Positions 43,087-51,240 of a DNA stretch of 64,000 nt are shown piece after piece. Where the stretch lies: the NCBI GenBank assembly GCA_038323575.1, contig JBBQHB010000006.1, forward strand, positions 40,561 through 104,560, read 5' to 3'. The notes under the pieces were generated by a model. That model was given only the letters and a program-made list of their open reading frames with translations. It had not been told where the DNA came from and searched no databases. How positions within the stretch are numbered: the stretch's first letter is position 1; each line of letters starts with the position of its first letter. Position numbers and translations under genes: made by a program. The DNA comes from CAINVV01 sp038323575 (GTDB taxonomy: Bacteria > Bacteroidota > Bacteroidia > Bacteroidales > Prolixibacteraceae).

Positions 43087-43803
43087 ATGAAAAGGAAAAT
43101 ATACTCCGTCCTAATCGCTGCCGTCCTATCCGCGTTTATAGTAACCGGGTGTGATATAGCAGGTATGCAACTGCAAAAGGATTTCAAATATGATGCCTCC
43201 ATCCGTGATTCCAAAATCAACATGAACGCTTTGGAGTTCATGAAATCCCGTAAAGACCTCTTCTCCAGTATGATCGAAGCAGTGACTTATGCCGGCATGG
43301 CCGATGAGTACACCAAGCCGGACCGTACATTTCTGCTGCTGACAAACAGGGCCTTGTCCGACGAAACCTATTTCCCTACTCCACCGGCAGTCATGGGAAG
43401 CTATTTCGGCTGCAACCAGATTCCGAATCCGAATTACAGTGCGACAGATCCGACCAAAGGGCCAAAAACACTGACACCAGATAGCTGGAATGTTTATCCG
43501 GTAGAAATTGTGAAACAATTTTTAATGTATCACATTGTCAGCGAACCTGTTTCGTTCAGAAATGCCAAGGCTTATGCAGTTTTTTACAAAAGCATCGCCT
43601 ACCAGGGAGCCAGTGATACAACCATGGTTAGTTTCAACCTGGTTAACGACAGAAATGCTACCTTCCGGGTAAACAGCTTTACCGGTTCAAGAAAAGTTGA
43701 CCTTGCTCCGCGTACTGCGGGAATTGATTGTTCCAATGGTGTAATCCATGTTTTGGACGATTTTATTATACCACCAACCAAGTCAATTCTTGGAATAAAA
43801 TAA
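43087..43803 (+). CDS. Fasciclin-domain-like lipoprotein
   Basis: 238 residues. Lipobox FIVTGC with Cys22. The body has features of a fasciclin (FAS1) domain: EAVTYAGMADEY, RTFLLLTNRALSD near the start, and CSNGVIHVLDDFIIPP at the end, which matches the usual NGVIHVIDKVL-type close of FAS1. A YHIVSEPV segment fits the H-box. FAS1 domains mediate adhesion or glycan binding. It sits 11 bases after SusD, in the place where SusE-type surface glycan-binding proteins normally are. Binding to the target glycan is inferred from that position. Confidence 0.7.
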   Translation: MKRKIYSVLIAAVLSAFIVTGCDIAGMQLQKDFKYDASIRDSKINMNALEFMKSRKDLFSSMIEAVTYAGMADEYTKPDRTFLLLTNRALSDETYFPTPPAVMGSYFGCNQIPNPNYSATDPTKGPKTLTPDSWNVYPVEIVKQFLMYHIVSEPVSFRNAKAYAVFYKSIAYQGASDTTMVSFNLVNDRNATFRVNSFTGSRKVDLAPRTAGIDCSNGVIHVLDDFIIPPTKSILGIK

Positions 43804-43824
43804 TGTCCTTAACGATTAAAAAAA

Positions 43825-44823
43825 ATGATTATGAAAAGATATAGCATATTAATCTCATTGCTTACAGTAATACTTCTTTTTGGCTGCAAAAAGGATGATG
43901 GATTGGTAGCAATCGATTCTCTTTACAAAAACGGGAATGAGTTTTTTCAGGGACAGAAAGTCCCGGTTTGGATCGGAGTTCAGGTTGCCGACCTTAGTAG
44001 TACCTCCTACAATTGGGAATGCAACGGTGGAACTTTTTCCGGTCCGAAAGGTCTCTTCCAGAACGTGTGGGTCGCGCCACGCCAAGCCGGTGATTACCTG
44101 GTATCCTGCACCGTTGCCAGCAATGGAAAATCAGAAAAGAAGTCTGTGAAAATGACAGTTGGTCCATACTTCTTCGATAAATTCAGTGTGGCCTCTACCA
44201 ATTTTTCTGTAAGTAATTTTACGGCAACCTACCCGAATGGAGAGGTTTTGCTCGTAGGATCAAAATCCAATACAAGAGGTTCTTTCAGAAGGGCATTCGG
44301 CGACACAGCATTATTTAACCCTTTTACTTATAAGGCAGATATGGCTTGGAGGGTAAAATATAAAAACGCCACAAGTTCCATGTACTATCGCCTTCAGATG
44401 GATAAGCCTGTCCGTTATGATAATTCTAAACTGAAGCAATATGTCCGCGAAATCAGGCTTGAAATCTGGCCTACCTCTACCGGCACAGCCAATAATTATT
44501 CATTGAGTTACGAGGTCTTCAGTTCAGAATTCTCCATGTCCACCTGGACCACAATTGAAACAGGAAGAAAGACACCTTTCATTTTTACAGATGGCGCCAA
44601 AGCCGCAGACAAGCTGGGAATGAGACCGATCGGAATTTCAGTCAGTACAGATTACAAGATAAATGTCACCTTAGATGGTGTGTCTGTGCTTTCCAGTGAT
44701 GCAATTAAAACATGGAGGACTGCAAACAGCATTCCTGACAAACTTAACCTGGGTCGTGTTTGGGTGGAAGTATATGAACAATCCAACTTTTATATGGACA
44801 ATGTTTTCTTATCATTAGATTAG
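43825..44823 (+). CDS. Surface glycan-binding-type lipoprotein
   Basis: 332 residues from ATG 43825; ATG 43831 is an alternative. Lipobox LLFGC with Cys21, followed by KKDDG, as in surface-exposed Bacteroidota lipoproteins. Residues 25-110 look like an Ig/PKD-type domain (YNWECNGGTFSGPKGLFQNV, WVAPRQAGDYLVSC). The rest is a beta-rich, laminin-G-like part ending LGRVWVEVYEQSNFYMDNVF. It is the last gene of the SusCD operon and is placed like SusE/SusF, which bind glycan at the surface. No specific family is recognised. Confidence 0.7.
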   Translation: MIMKRYSILISLLTVILLFGCKKDDGLVAIDSLYKNGNEFFQGQKVPVWIGVQVADLSSTSYNWECNGGTFSGPKGLFQNVWVAPRQAGDYLVSCTVASNGKSEKKSVKMTVGPYFFDKFSVASTNFSVSNFTATYPNGEVLLVGSKSNTRGSFRRAFGDTALFNPFTYKADMAWRVKYKNATSSMYYRLQMDKPVRYDNSKLKQYVREIRLEIWPTSTGTANNYSLSYEVFSSEFSMSTWTTIETGRKTPFIFTDGAKAADKLGMRPIGISVSTDYKINVTLDGVSVLSSDAIKTWRTANSIPDKLNLGRVWVEVYEQSNFYMDNVFLSLD

Positions 44824-44851
44824 CAGAGCAATAGTAGTTAAGTGCAGTAGC

Positions 44852-44884
44852 AGGCCAGGAATTATTGTTATTATATTCCTGCCT
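44852..44884 (+). terminator. Probable terminator of the SusCD operon
   Basis: AGGCCAGGAAT and ATTCCTGCCT form a ten-pair stem with one bulged C around a TATTGTTATTAT-type loop, 28 bases after the last lipoprotein stop. The following bases are only moderately T-rich. Confidence 0.5.
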
Positions 44885-45093
44885 GTTACTTACTTTTGGA
44901 AAAAAGAAAAAGTACACTTTTCAGACCCGAAGGAAATCCGGATTTCAGCATATTTTCACCTTTGAAATAAGCCGGAAAAGAAAGAAAAGATTGTATTTGA
45001 CTTGATTTGGAGCGTCCGACACGAAAATGGTTAAAATTCCCCCTGTCACACTGCATGTTGGGGATTTCATTTGACCATTGAACTAGTAACGAT

Positions 45094-46503
45094 ATGACTA
45101 TGAGACTCAATTACACAAAGAAAATTCTGTTCCTCATCCTGTTGTTATGGCCGGGAATTCAATTTGCACAAAAGACAAACAAAGCGCAGGAAACTAAGAG
45201 ACAAGCTTTTTCTGATTCAATTTTGCAGCAGGTGATTGCAATAGAAAAAGAGCGGGTATTGGAAAGAGCCGAGAAATTCCTCCGGGAAAAGCCCAGGACT
45301 GTGACTGCGGGTTCCTGCCCCAGAAGCATTGGCGGAAAGCACGATTTCTATTCGGAAGGTCCTTACTGGTGGCCTGATCCGAAGAATCCTGACGGTCCTT
45401 TCATCAGGCATGACGGTTTGAGGTTTCCGGGACAGTTTCAGTACAATGATGATGATCTCCGCTACTTTTCGTGGATTGTCGGGACCTACACTTCTGCCTA
45501 TCTCTTAACAGGAAAAGAAAAATATGTGAAAGCAGCCATGGAGCACCTGAAGGCCTGGTTTGCCGACACTGCAACCCTGATGAACCCAAACATGCTTTAT
45601 GCACAGGCCATACGGGGGGGGGGTGAATACAGGCCGGGAAAACAAGACGTGGACCACTGGGATACACAACCCGATCCCTGCCAGTTTATGCTTTTTGCAG
45701 CTATTGCCGGAAGCAACAGGGAATGGTTTGAACTCTGGAAATCACTGAATTTAATAAACTACAGCGAAGCAGGCAGATTGTCACAGGCAGTAAAAAATCC
45801 GCTGCTCTGGATCGATTCATTTTCAAATGTTTTTTTCGGAAATAAATCGGAAATCAGCAATTCAGCGGATGCTCCCCCGGTAAAATCCCATCAAACGACT
45901 ATGCTATACATAGATAATTTTGACACCGGACCTTCGAACTGGATTTCAAAATTTGAAAAGCCCGGAAATTCTAAGATGACGGTCGCAGATGGCTTAATGG
46001 ACATTATCTCGACAAGTGGCGCCACCATCTGGTTCAACCATAAATTGTCGGGCAATATCGAGATTTCCTATTCAATCAAAGTAGTTAATGCCGGAGGAAA
46101 AAATGACAGGGTATCCGACATGAATGCCTTCTGGATGGCATCCGACCCCGCCAATAAGAATCTATTTACCCGCGACGGAAAATTCAGCTCCTACGACAAC
46201 CTCGAACTCTATTATGCCGGCGTCGGAGGAAACAACAACTCCACTACCCGCTTTCGGAAATACCACAGCGACGGGGAAAAGCCTGTTTTAAAGGAATATA
46301 CCGACAAGGAACATCTGTTGAAAGGAAACAAATCATACGAAGTGAAAATTATCTGCCACAATGGATTGGTACAATATTACAGGGATAATATCCTGTACTT
46401 TGATTTCCGGGACAAAACACCTTATACGGAAGGTTTTTTCGGAATAAGGACAACCAAGAGTCACTTGCAGTTAGGGCATTTCAAAGTCTCGCAGCTTCAA
46501 TAA
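45094..46503 (+). CDS. Internally deleted alginate-lyase domain fused to DUF6250
   Basis: 469 residues with a signal peptide (LFLILLLWPGIQFAQ). Residues about 50-175 match alginate_lyase (PF05426; PL5/PL38-type) proteins: SEGPYWWPDPKNPDGPFIRH and LMNPNMLYAQAI. Residues about 183-250 match the end of the same domain (PGKQDVDHWD, then AAIAGSNREWFELWKSLN). The middle, normally about 170 residues with the VNTGRG and NNHG active-site motifs, is missing. The join lies at a run of ten G (45614-45623). Just after it, VNTGR can be read in another frame, so the present frame depends on the tract length. From about 270 a DUF6250 jelly-roll follows (DNFDTGPSNW, GGKNDRVSDMNAFWMA, GGNNNSTTRFRKY, FFGIRTTKSH). 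The lyase part is probably inactive; DUF6250 looks intact. The stop touches the next gene's ATG. Confidence 0.8.
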   Translation: MTMRLNYTKKILFLILLLWPGIQFAQKTNKAQETKRQAFSDSILQQVIAIEKERVLERAEKFLREKPRTVTAGSCPRSIGGKHDFYSEGPYWWPDPKNPDGPFIRHDGLRFPGQFQYNDDDLRYFSWIVGTYTSAYLLTGKEKYVKAAMEHLKAWFADTATLMNPNMLYAQAIRGGGEYRPGKQDVDHWDTQPDPCQFMLFAAIAGSNREWFELWKSLNLINYSEAGRLSQAVKNPLLWIDSFSNVFFGNKSEISNSADAPPVKSHQTTMLYIDNFDTGPSNWISKFEKPGNSKMTVADGLMDIISTSGATIWFNHKLSGNIEISYSIKVVNAGGKNDRVSDMNAFWMASDPANKNLFTRDGKFSSYDNLELYYAGVGGNNNSTTRFRKYHSDGEKPVLKEYTDKEHLLKGNKSYEVKIICHNGLVQYYRDNILYFDFRDKTPYTEGFFGIRTTKSHLQLGHFKVSQLQ

Positions 46504-47891
46504 TGATAAAAAATGAAAATAAATCTATCAAAAACATGCGCCAAAAACCAAACAACAATTTAAGACAGTCAGCCGGCTACTTATGCCTCTCCATGGCAGG
46601 GCTATGGATAGGTACATTGAACCTGGATGCACAAAACCAACCCGTAAAAAAACCAAATATCATTTTCATCCTTGCCGATGATCTGGGATTTGCCGAAGTG
46701 AGCTGCAACGGCGCCGACAAATACAGGACACCGAATATTGACAAACTGGCTGCAAAAGGACTCCGGTTTACGAATGCTTATACCCCGTCATTGTGCGGGC
46801 CTTCTCGTGCAACAATTTTAACAGGTCGTTATTTGTTTCGTACCGGGGCTACCAATCAGGATGCCTGTGGTCTTGTGAAACCTTCGGCAGAAACATTGAT
46901 ACCAACCTACCTGAAACAAGCCGGTTATGTGACTGCATGCATCGGAAAATGGGGCCAGTTATCACTCACTCCTTCAGATTGGGGATTCGACGATTACCTG
47001 AAATTTAACGGCAGCGGTATCTACTGGAACACACAGGAAAAGGGCAAGGATTATCTCCTGAATGGCAAGCTAATGCAGCTACACGATAAGGAATATATGC
47101 CCGATGTGATGCACAAACACCTGGTGGATTTTTTAACTGAGAATAGGGATAAACCCTTTTTTATCCATTATTCCATGTCGCATGTCCATGGAGAGATTCT
47201 TCCGACACCTGACAGTAAACCCGGTGTGAGCGATGACTATACCGATAACATCACCTACATGGACAAGCTTGTCGGGAAACTGGTAAAAGAGTTGGACAGA
47301 CTCAAACTCACTGATAATACAATACTTGTATTCTTTGGCGACAACGGCACTGCCGGCGGTAAGGCAGACAGGGCTACCATCGGGGGCAGACGACTGGCAG
47401 GAGAAAAAGGCTCGATGCTCGAAGGAGGAAGTCTTGAACCCTTAATCGTTTATTGGCCCGGCATCACTCCTGTGGGTAAAGTGTCACATGACCTGATCAA
47501 TTCTACTGATTTTGTCCCGACTTTTGCTGAAATCGCCGGTGCACAACTACCTAAGGATAAAATTTTTGACGGCCAAAGCTTTAACGCTCAAATACATGGC
47601 GAAAAAGGCAATCCCCGGACATCTGTATTCCTCCAGCTTGCCGCCAAATGGTATGTCCGCGACTACAGATGGAAGCTTACGGAATCCGGCGAATTGTTCG
47701 ACATGAGTAAAGCGCCTTTTGAAGAAATTGCAGTACCTGCAGACACAAAGAACGCGGATGCCATTGCGGCAAGAACCCGTTTGCAGACTGAACTCGACAG
47801 GCTGAACCCGGCAGGTGGGTTCAAAGACACAGGCGACGGCTCTGGCAGACATGCCAACAAAAAACCAAAGAATAAAAGCAAAAACCAATGA
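46503..47891 (+). CDS. Arylsulfatase-like sulfatase (family S1)
   Basis: 462 residues from ATG 46503, whose first base is the last base of the upstream stop; ATG 46536 is an alternative start. Hydrophobic signal near YLCLSMAGLWIGTLNLDAQ. Metal motif PNIIFILADDLGFAEVSCNG. Formylglycine motif Cys98-Gly-Pro100-Ser-Arg102 (LCGPSRATILTGRY). FFGDNGTAGG supplies later metal ligands. It is of the arylsulfatase A-like type, a third branch compared with the sulfatases at 24374/36581 and 25978. The tail is basic again (HANKKPKNKSKNQ). The next gene overlaps it as ATGA. Confidence 0.92.
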   Translation: MIKNENKSIKNMRQKPNNNLRQSAGYLCLSMAGLWIGTLNLDAQNQPVKKPNIIFILADDLGFAEVSCNGADKYRTPNIDKLAAKGLRFTNAYTPSLCGPSRATILTGRYLFRTGATNQDACGLVKPSAETLIPTYLKQAGYVTACIGKWGQLSLTPSDWGFDDYLKFNGSGIYWNTQEKGKDYLLNGKLMQLHDKEYMPDVMHKHLVDFLTENRDKPFFIHYSMSHVHGEILPTPDSKPGVSDDYTDNITYMDKLVGKLVKELDRLKLTDNTILVFFGDNGTAGGKADRATIGGRRLAGEKGSMLEGGSLEPLIVYWPGITPVGKVSHDLINSTDFVPTFAEIAGAQLPKDKIFDGQSFNAQIHGEKGNPRTSVFLQLAAKWYVRDYRWKLTESGELFDMSKAPFEEIAVPADTKNADAIAARTRLQTELDRLNPAGGFKDTGDGSGRHANKKPKNKSKNQ

Positions 47892-48532
47892 AAATCCACA
47901 ACATCTCTTTAACCGCAATTTTTGCCTTGTCAGTTTTGTTCATCGCTGCAACCGGTGATACAGTCAAAAATGTGCTGATCATAGGCGATTCAATATCCAT
48001 AGGCTATACACCTGTCATCGTGAAAGCCCTTGCGCCTGAAGTAACTGTGGCACACAATCCCGGGAACGGCGGTTCGACCGTCAGGGGGAGAGACAGTATT
48101 GAAACCTGGGTGGATAACCGGCAGTGGGATGTAATTCTCTTCAACTTCGGCCTGCACGACCTGGTGCACAAGGATGCCCAAAATAAATATGATGTGACCG
48201 GTAAAGTTTCGGTTACATTGGATGAGTACCGCCAAAATCTCGGTGAGATCGTTGCCAGACTAAAGGAAACAACGGCAACACTTATCTTTGTCACCACGAC
48301 AGTCGTACCCGAAAATTCAACCGGCAGGAAGGTGGAAGACCCTGCAAAATACAACGAGGTTGCGTTGGATGTGATGAAGCAAAACGGCATTCAGGTAATC
48401 GATCTGTACATCGCTTCTTTAGCGATCCATCCGCAAAACTCCAAACCCGGAAATGTCCATTATACACCTGAAGGGTATGAATTGCTCGCAAAACCACTAA
48501 TCAAAGCCATTAATGCTGCGCTTAAAAAATAA
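47888..48532 (+). CDS. SGNH hydrolase, secreted carbohydrate esterase-like
   Basis: 214 residues, ATG 47888 overlapping the sulfatase stop. Signal peptide (LTAIFALSVLFIAATG). Block I GDSISIGY, block II NPGNGGST, block III FNFGLHDL and block V GNVHYTPEGYELLAKP give the catalytic Ser, Gly, Asn/Asp and His of SGNH enzymes. The translational coupling to a sulfatase, with GH2 four bases on, suggests removal of an acetyl or similar ester from the same glycan. Confidence 0.85.
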   Translation: MKIHNISLTAIFALSVLFIAATGDTVKNVLIIGDSISIGYTPVIVKALAPEVTVAHNPGNGGSTVRGRDSIETWVDNRQWDVILFNFGLHDLVHKDAQNKYDVTGKVSVTLDEYRQNLGEIVARLKETTATLIFVTTTVVPENSTGRKVEDPAKYNEVALDVMKQNGIQVIDLYIASLAIHPQNSKPGNVHYTPEGYELLAKPLIKAINAALKK

Positions 48533-48535
48533 GCC

Positions 48536-51004
48536 ATGAGAAAATTTACTGCACTATATCTGCTGATCCTTTTATTGGTGTTACCCAATTTCGCAAACGC
48601 CCTTGGAGAAAATAAAATTCGCCTCAACGACAACTGGAAGTTCCTTAAAAGTGACCTTGGCGGAATCTGGGAGGCAGTCCGAACCTTTAAGGCTGGTGAT
48701 CCGGAAAGTGTTCCCCTCTGGGAAAATGTAACCCTGCCCCACTGTTTCAATGCCACAGATGCCGTCGATCCCGATGTAAACTACTACCAGGGTCCCGGTT
48801 GGTATACCAATCAAATTACAATAGAAAATCCCTACCCAAACGGACGGACCTTCCTTCGTTTTGAGGGCGCCGGGCAAAAATCGGAGGTTTGGGTCTACAC
48901 GACCAAAGTCGGTTCACATGTCGGCGGCTACAACGAATGGAGTGTAGATATTACCGATGCCGTCAGAGAGTTTCGTAAAAACGCAAAAGTTGCAGAAGTC
49001 TACAAGGGAAAAATCCCGGTTTCCATCCGTTGTGACAACTCCAGGGATCTGGAAATGATCCCTTCCAATATGTCAGACTTCAATGTTTACGGTGGAATAT
49101 ACAGGTATCTGAACCTGGAGTATGTCCCGGCTTTTTCCATCGAACGGCTTCATGTTAATGCATCGGTCGATGGCATGGGTCTGGAAGGAAAATTTGAGCT
49201 CAGCCTCAAACTCATCAACAAATCTGCGGCCACCAAAGCCGGCCTGAAAATAGAAATCACAGACCCTACCGGGAAATCGCTGACAGCCAAAGTTCAGGAT
49301 TCTGATTATTTTGAAGGTGAAAAATCTGTTTTCACGCAAACGGTCAAAAAACCGCTTTTGTGGTCACCCGACCAGCCAAATCTGTATACCTGCAGCGTAA
49401 CTATCGATACGCCGTCAGGAACCCAAACCGTTACGGAGAAATTCGGCTTCAGAAATTTTGAGTTTACCGAAAAAGGACCGTTCAAACTCAACGGCACCCG
49501 TTTGCTGCTTCGGGGTACCCATCGGCACGAAGACCATGCAGGTGTAGCCCAGGCCATGACCGAACCCATGATCCGTCAGGAGATGAAAATGATGAAAGAG
49601 ATGGGCGTCAATTTCATCCGGCTGGGTCATTACCAGCAATCGCGGATCGTTCTTGAACTCTGCGACAGTCTCGGCATTTTTGTCTGGGAGGAGATTCCCT
49701 GGTGCCGCGGCGGACTGGGCGGCGAAAAATACAAACAGCAGGCCAAAGAGATGCTGAGCGACATGATCAGCCAGCATCGCAACCATCCTGCAGTTATCAT
49801 CTGGGGATTGGGCAACGAAAACGACTGGCCGGGCGATTTTCCTGAATTTGACAAAGAGAAAATCAGGGCATTTATGACCGAACTGAACAGTCTGTCCCAC
49901 CAGCTCGATCCTTCCAGAATGACCGCCATCCGGCGATGTGACTTCTGCAAAGATATTGTCGATGTGTACTCACCATCTATCTGGGCAGGCTGGTACAAAG
50001 GAATCTACACCGAATACCGACAGTCAACAGAAACTGAGGTGCAAAAAGTAAATCATTTCTTCCATGCTGAATGGGGTGGTGACAGTCATGCCGGCCGTCA
50101 CGCTGAAAATCCCGATAAAGTACTGCAAAATGTCGAAAAAGGCGTGGGCACCGATGAACGCAAAGGTGACGCCTCCCTTTTCGGCGGTCCTGCAAGGGTT
50201 TCGAAAGACGGCGACTGGAGCGAATCGTATATTTGTAACCTGATCGACTGGCACCTTCGCGAGCAAGAAACCATGCCTTACCTGACCGGATCGGCCTACT
50301 GGCCTTTCAAGGATTTCTCCACTCCGATCCGGCCCGATAATCCGGTCCCCTACATGAACCAGAAAGGGGTGGTTGAACGCGACCTGACCAAAAAGGAGGC
50401 CTTTTATGTCTTCCAGTCGTGGTGGACACAGGCACCCATGGCACACATCTACGGCCACAGCTGGCCGGTACGTTGGGGAGATGAAGGTGAAATGAAAATG
50501 GTAAAAGTTTATTCCAACTGCGACGAGGCAGAACTCTTTGTCAACGGCAAAAGCCGCGGCATTAAAAAACGGAACGGCCAGGATTTTCCTGCAGCCGGTC
50601 TTCGCTGGAATGTTGTCTACGCAAAAGGTGAGAATCTACTTAAAGTGGTTGCCCGCAAAGGAAAAATTACCATAACCGATGAAATCAAACAAGCTTACCA
50701 GACCGATAAATGGGGCAAACCTGCCCAACTGGTTCTTCAAAAAACGGAACAAATTGGTGATATCGCCACCATCGAAGTAAAATTGTACGACACCAATAAT
50801 GTCCTGTGCCTGGATGCCCGGAATATCGTTAAATTTGGTCTGGCAGGCGACGGACAGCTGATTGACAACCAGGGTACATCATCCGGATCAAGAACAGTTG
50901 AACTGTACAACGGAAGAGCGATTATCAGGGTAAAAATAAACAGCGGAAAGAGTGTAGCTTCAGTAAGTTCTGAAGGAATAAAAACAGCACTGCTTGAACT
51001 TTGA
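48536..51004 (+). CDS. Glycoside hydrolase family 2 (beta-galactosidase/glucuronidase type)
   Basis: 822 residues. Signal peptide (LLILLLVLPNFANA). Sugar-binding jelly-roll (IRLNDNWKFLKSD, WENVTLPHCFNA, VGSHVGGYNEWSVDIT), an Ig-like domain and then a barrel: GTHRHEDHAG, MGVNFIRLGHYQQ, acid/base Glu428 in IIWGLGNENDW and nucleophile Glu512 in HAEWGGDSHAG. A C-terminal DUF4982-like and Ig-like part follows (YSNCDEAELFVNGKSRG). GH2 enzymes remove beta-galactosyl, glucuronyl, mannosyl or related units. Within the operon of sulfatase and esterase it probably trims exposed ends. The nucleophile context AEWGGD fits several GH2 specificities. Confidence 0.9.
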   Translation: MRKFTALYLLILLLVLPNFANALGENKIRLNDNWKFLKSDLGGIWEAVRTFKAGDPESVPLWENVTLPHCFNATDAVDPDVNYYQGPGWYTNQITIENPYPNGRTFLRFEGAGQKSEVWVYTTKVGSHVGGYNEWSVDITDAVREFRKNAKVAEVYKGKIPVSIRCDNSRDLEMIPSNMSDFNVYGGIYRYLNLEYVPAFSIERLHVNASVDGMGLEGKFELSLKLINKSAATKAGLKIEITDPTGKSLTAKVQDSDYFEGEKSVFTQTVKKPLLWSPDQPNLYTCSVTIDTPSGTQTVTEKFGFRNFEFTEKGPFKLNGTRLLLRGTHRHEDHAGVAQAMTEPMIRQEMKMMKEMGVNFIRLGHYQQSRIVLELCDSLGIFVWEEIPWCRGGLGGEKYKQQAKEMLSDMISQHRNHPAVIIWGLGNENDWPGDFPEFDKEKIRAFMTELNSLSHQLDPSRMTAIRRCDFCKDIVDVYSPSIWAGWYKGIYTEYRQSTETEVQKVNHFFHAEWGGDSHAGRHAENPDKVLQNVEKGVGTDERKGDASLFGGPARVSKDGDWSESYICNLIDWHLREQETMPYLTGSAYWPFKDFSTPIRPDNPVPYMNQKGVVERDLTKKEAFYVFQSWWTQAPMAHIYGHSWPVRWGDEGEMKMVKVYSNCDEAELFVNGKSRGIKKRNGQDFPAAGLRWNVVYAKGENLLKVVARKGKITITDEIKQAYQTDKWGKPAQLVLQKTEQIGDIATIEVKLYDTNNVLCLDARNIVKFGLAGDGQLIDNQGTSSGSRTVELYNGRAIIRVKINSGKSVASVSSEGIKTALLEL

Positions 51005-51013
51005 TTTAAAAAT

Positions 51014-51200
51014 ATTATTGTCCCGGGAAAATGGCAAACAGGTTAAAGAGATTCTTCCCTTCACTTCGTTCCGCTCAGAATGACAATTACTTCGGTGTTA
51101 AAGGTGAGGGGGTTGGAAGCGGCTCCGCCGCATCCAACCCCCTCACCCACCCATTTACAATAACTTACTGTCATTGAGAGCGCAGCGAAGAATCTTTGAT
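51014..51200. repeat. Large palindromic repeat, including dispersed-repeat copy 2
   Basis: 51014-51056 matches 32324-32364. It continues into outer arms around 51050-51092 (CTTCGTTCCGCTCAGAATGA) and 51170-51196 (TCATTGAGAGCGCAGCGAAG) that are imperfect inverted repeats. Inside them is a strong stem 51104-51117 / 51133-51146 (GTGAGGGGGTTGGA and its exact complement) around a small GCGG/CCGC stem. It could end the GH2 transcript. Similar units are widespread in Bacteroidota. Confidence 0.7.
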
Positions 51201-51240
51201 TTTTTACCGGACAACCTTTAATTTAGAATTAATAATTGCA

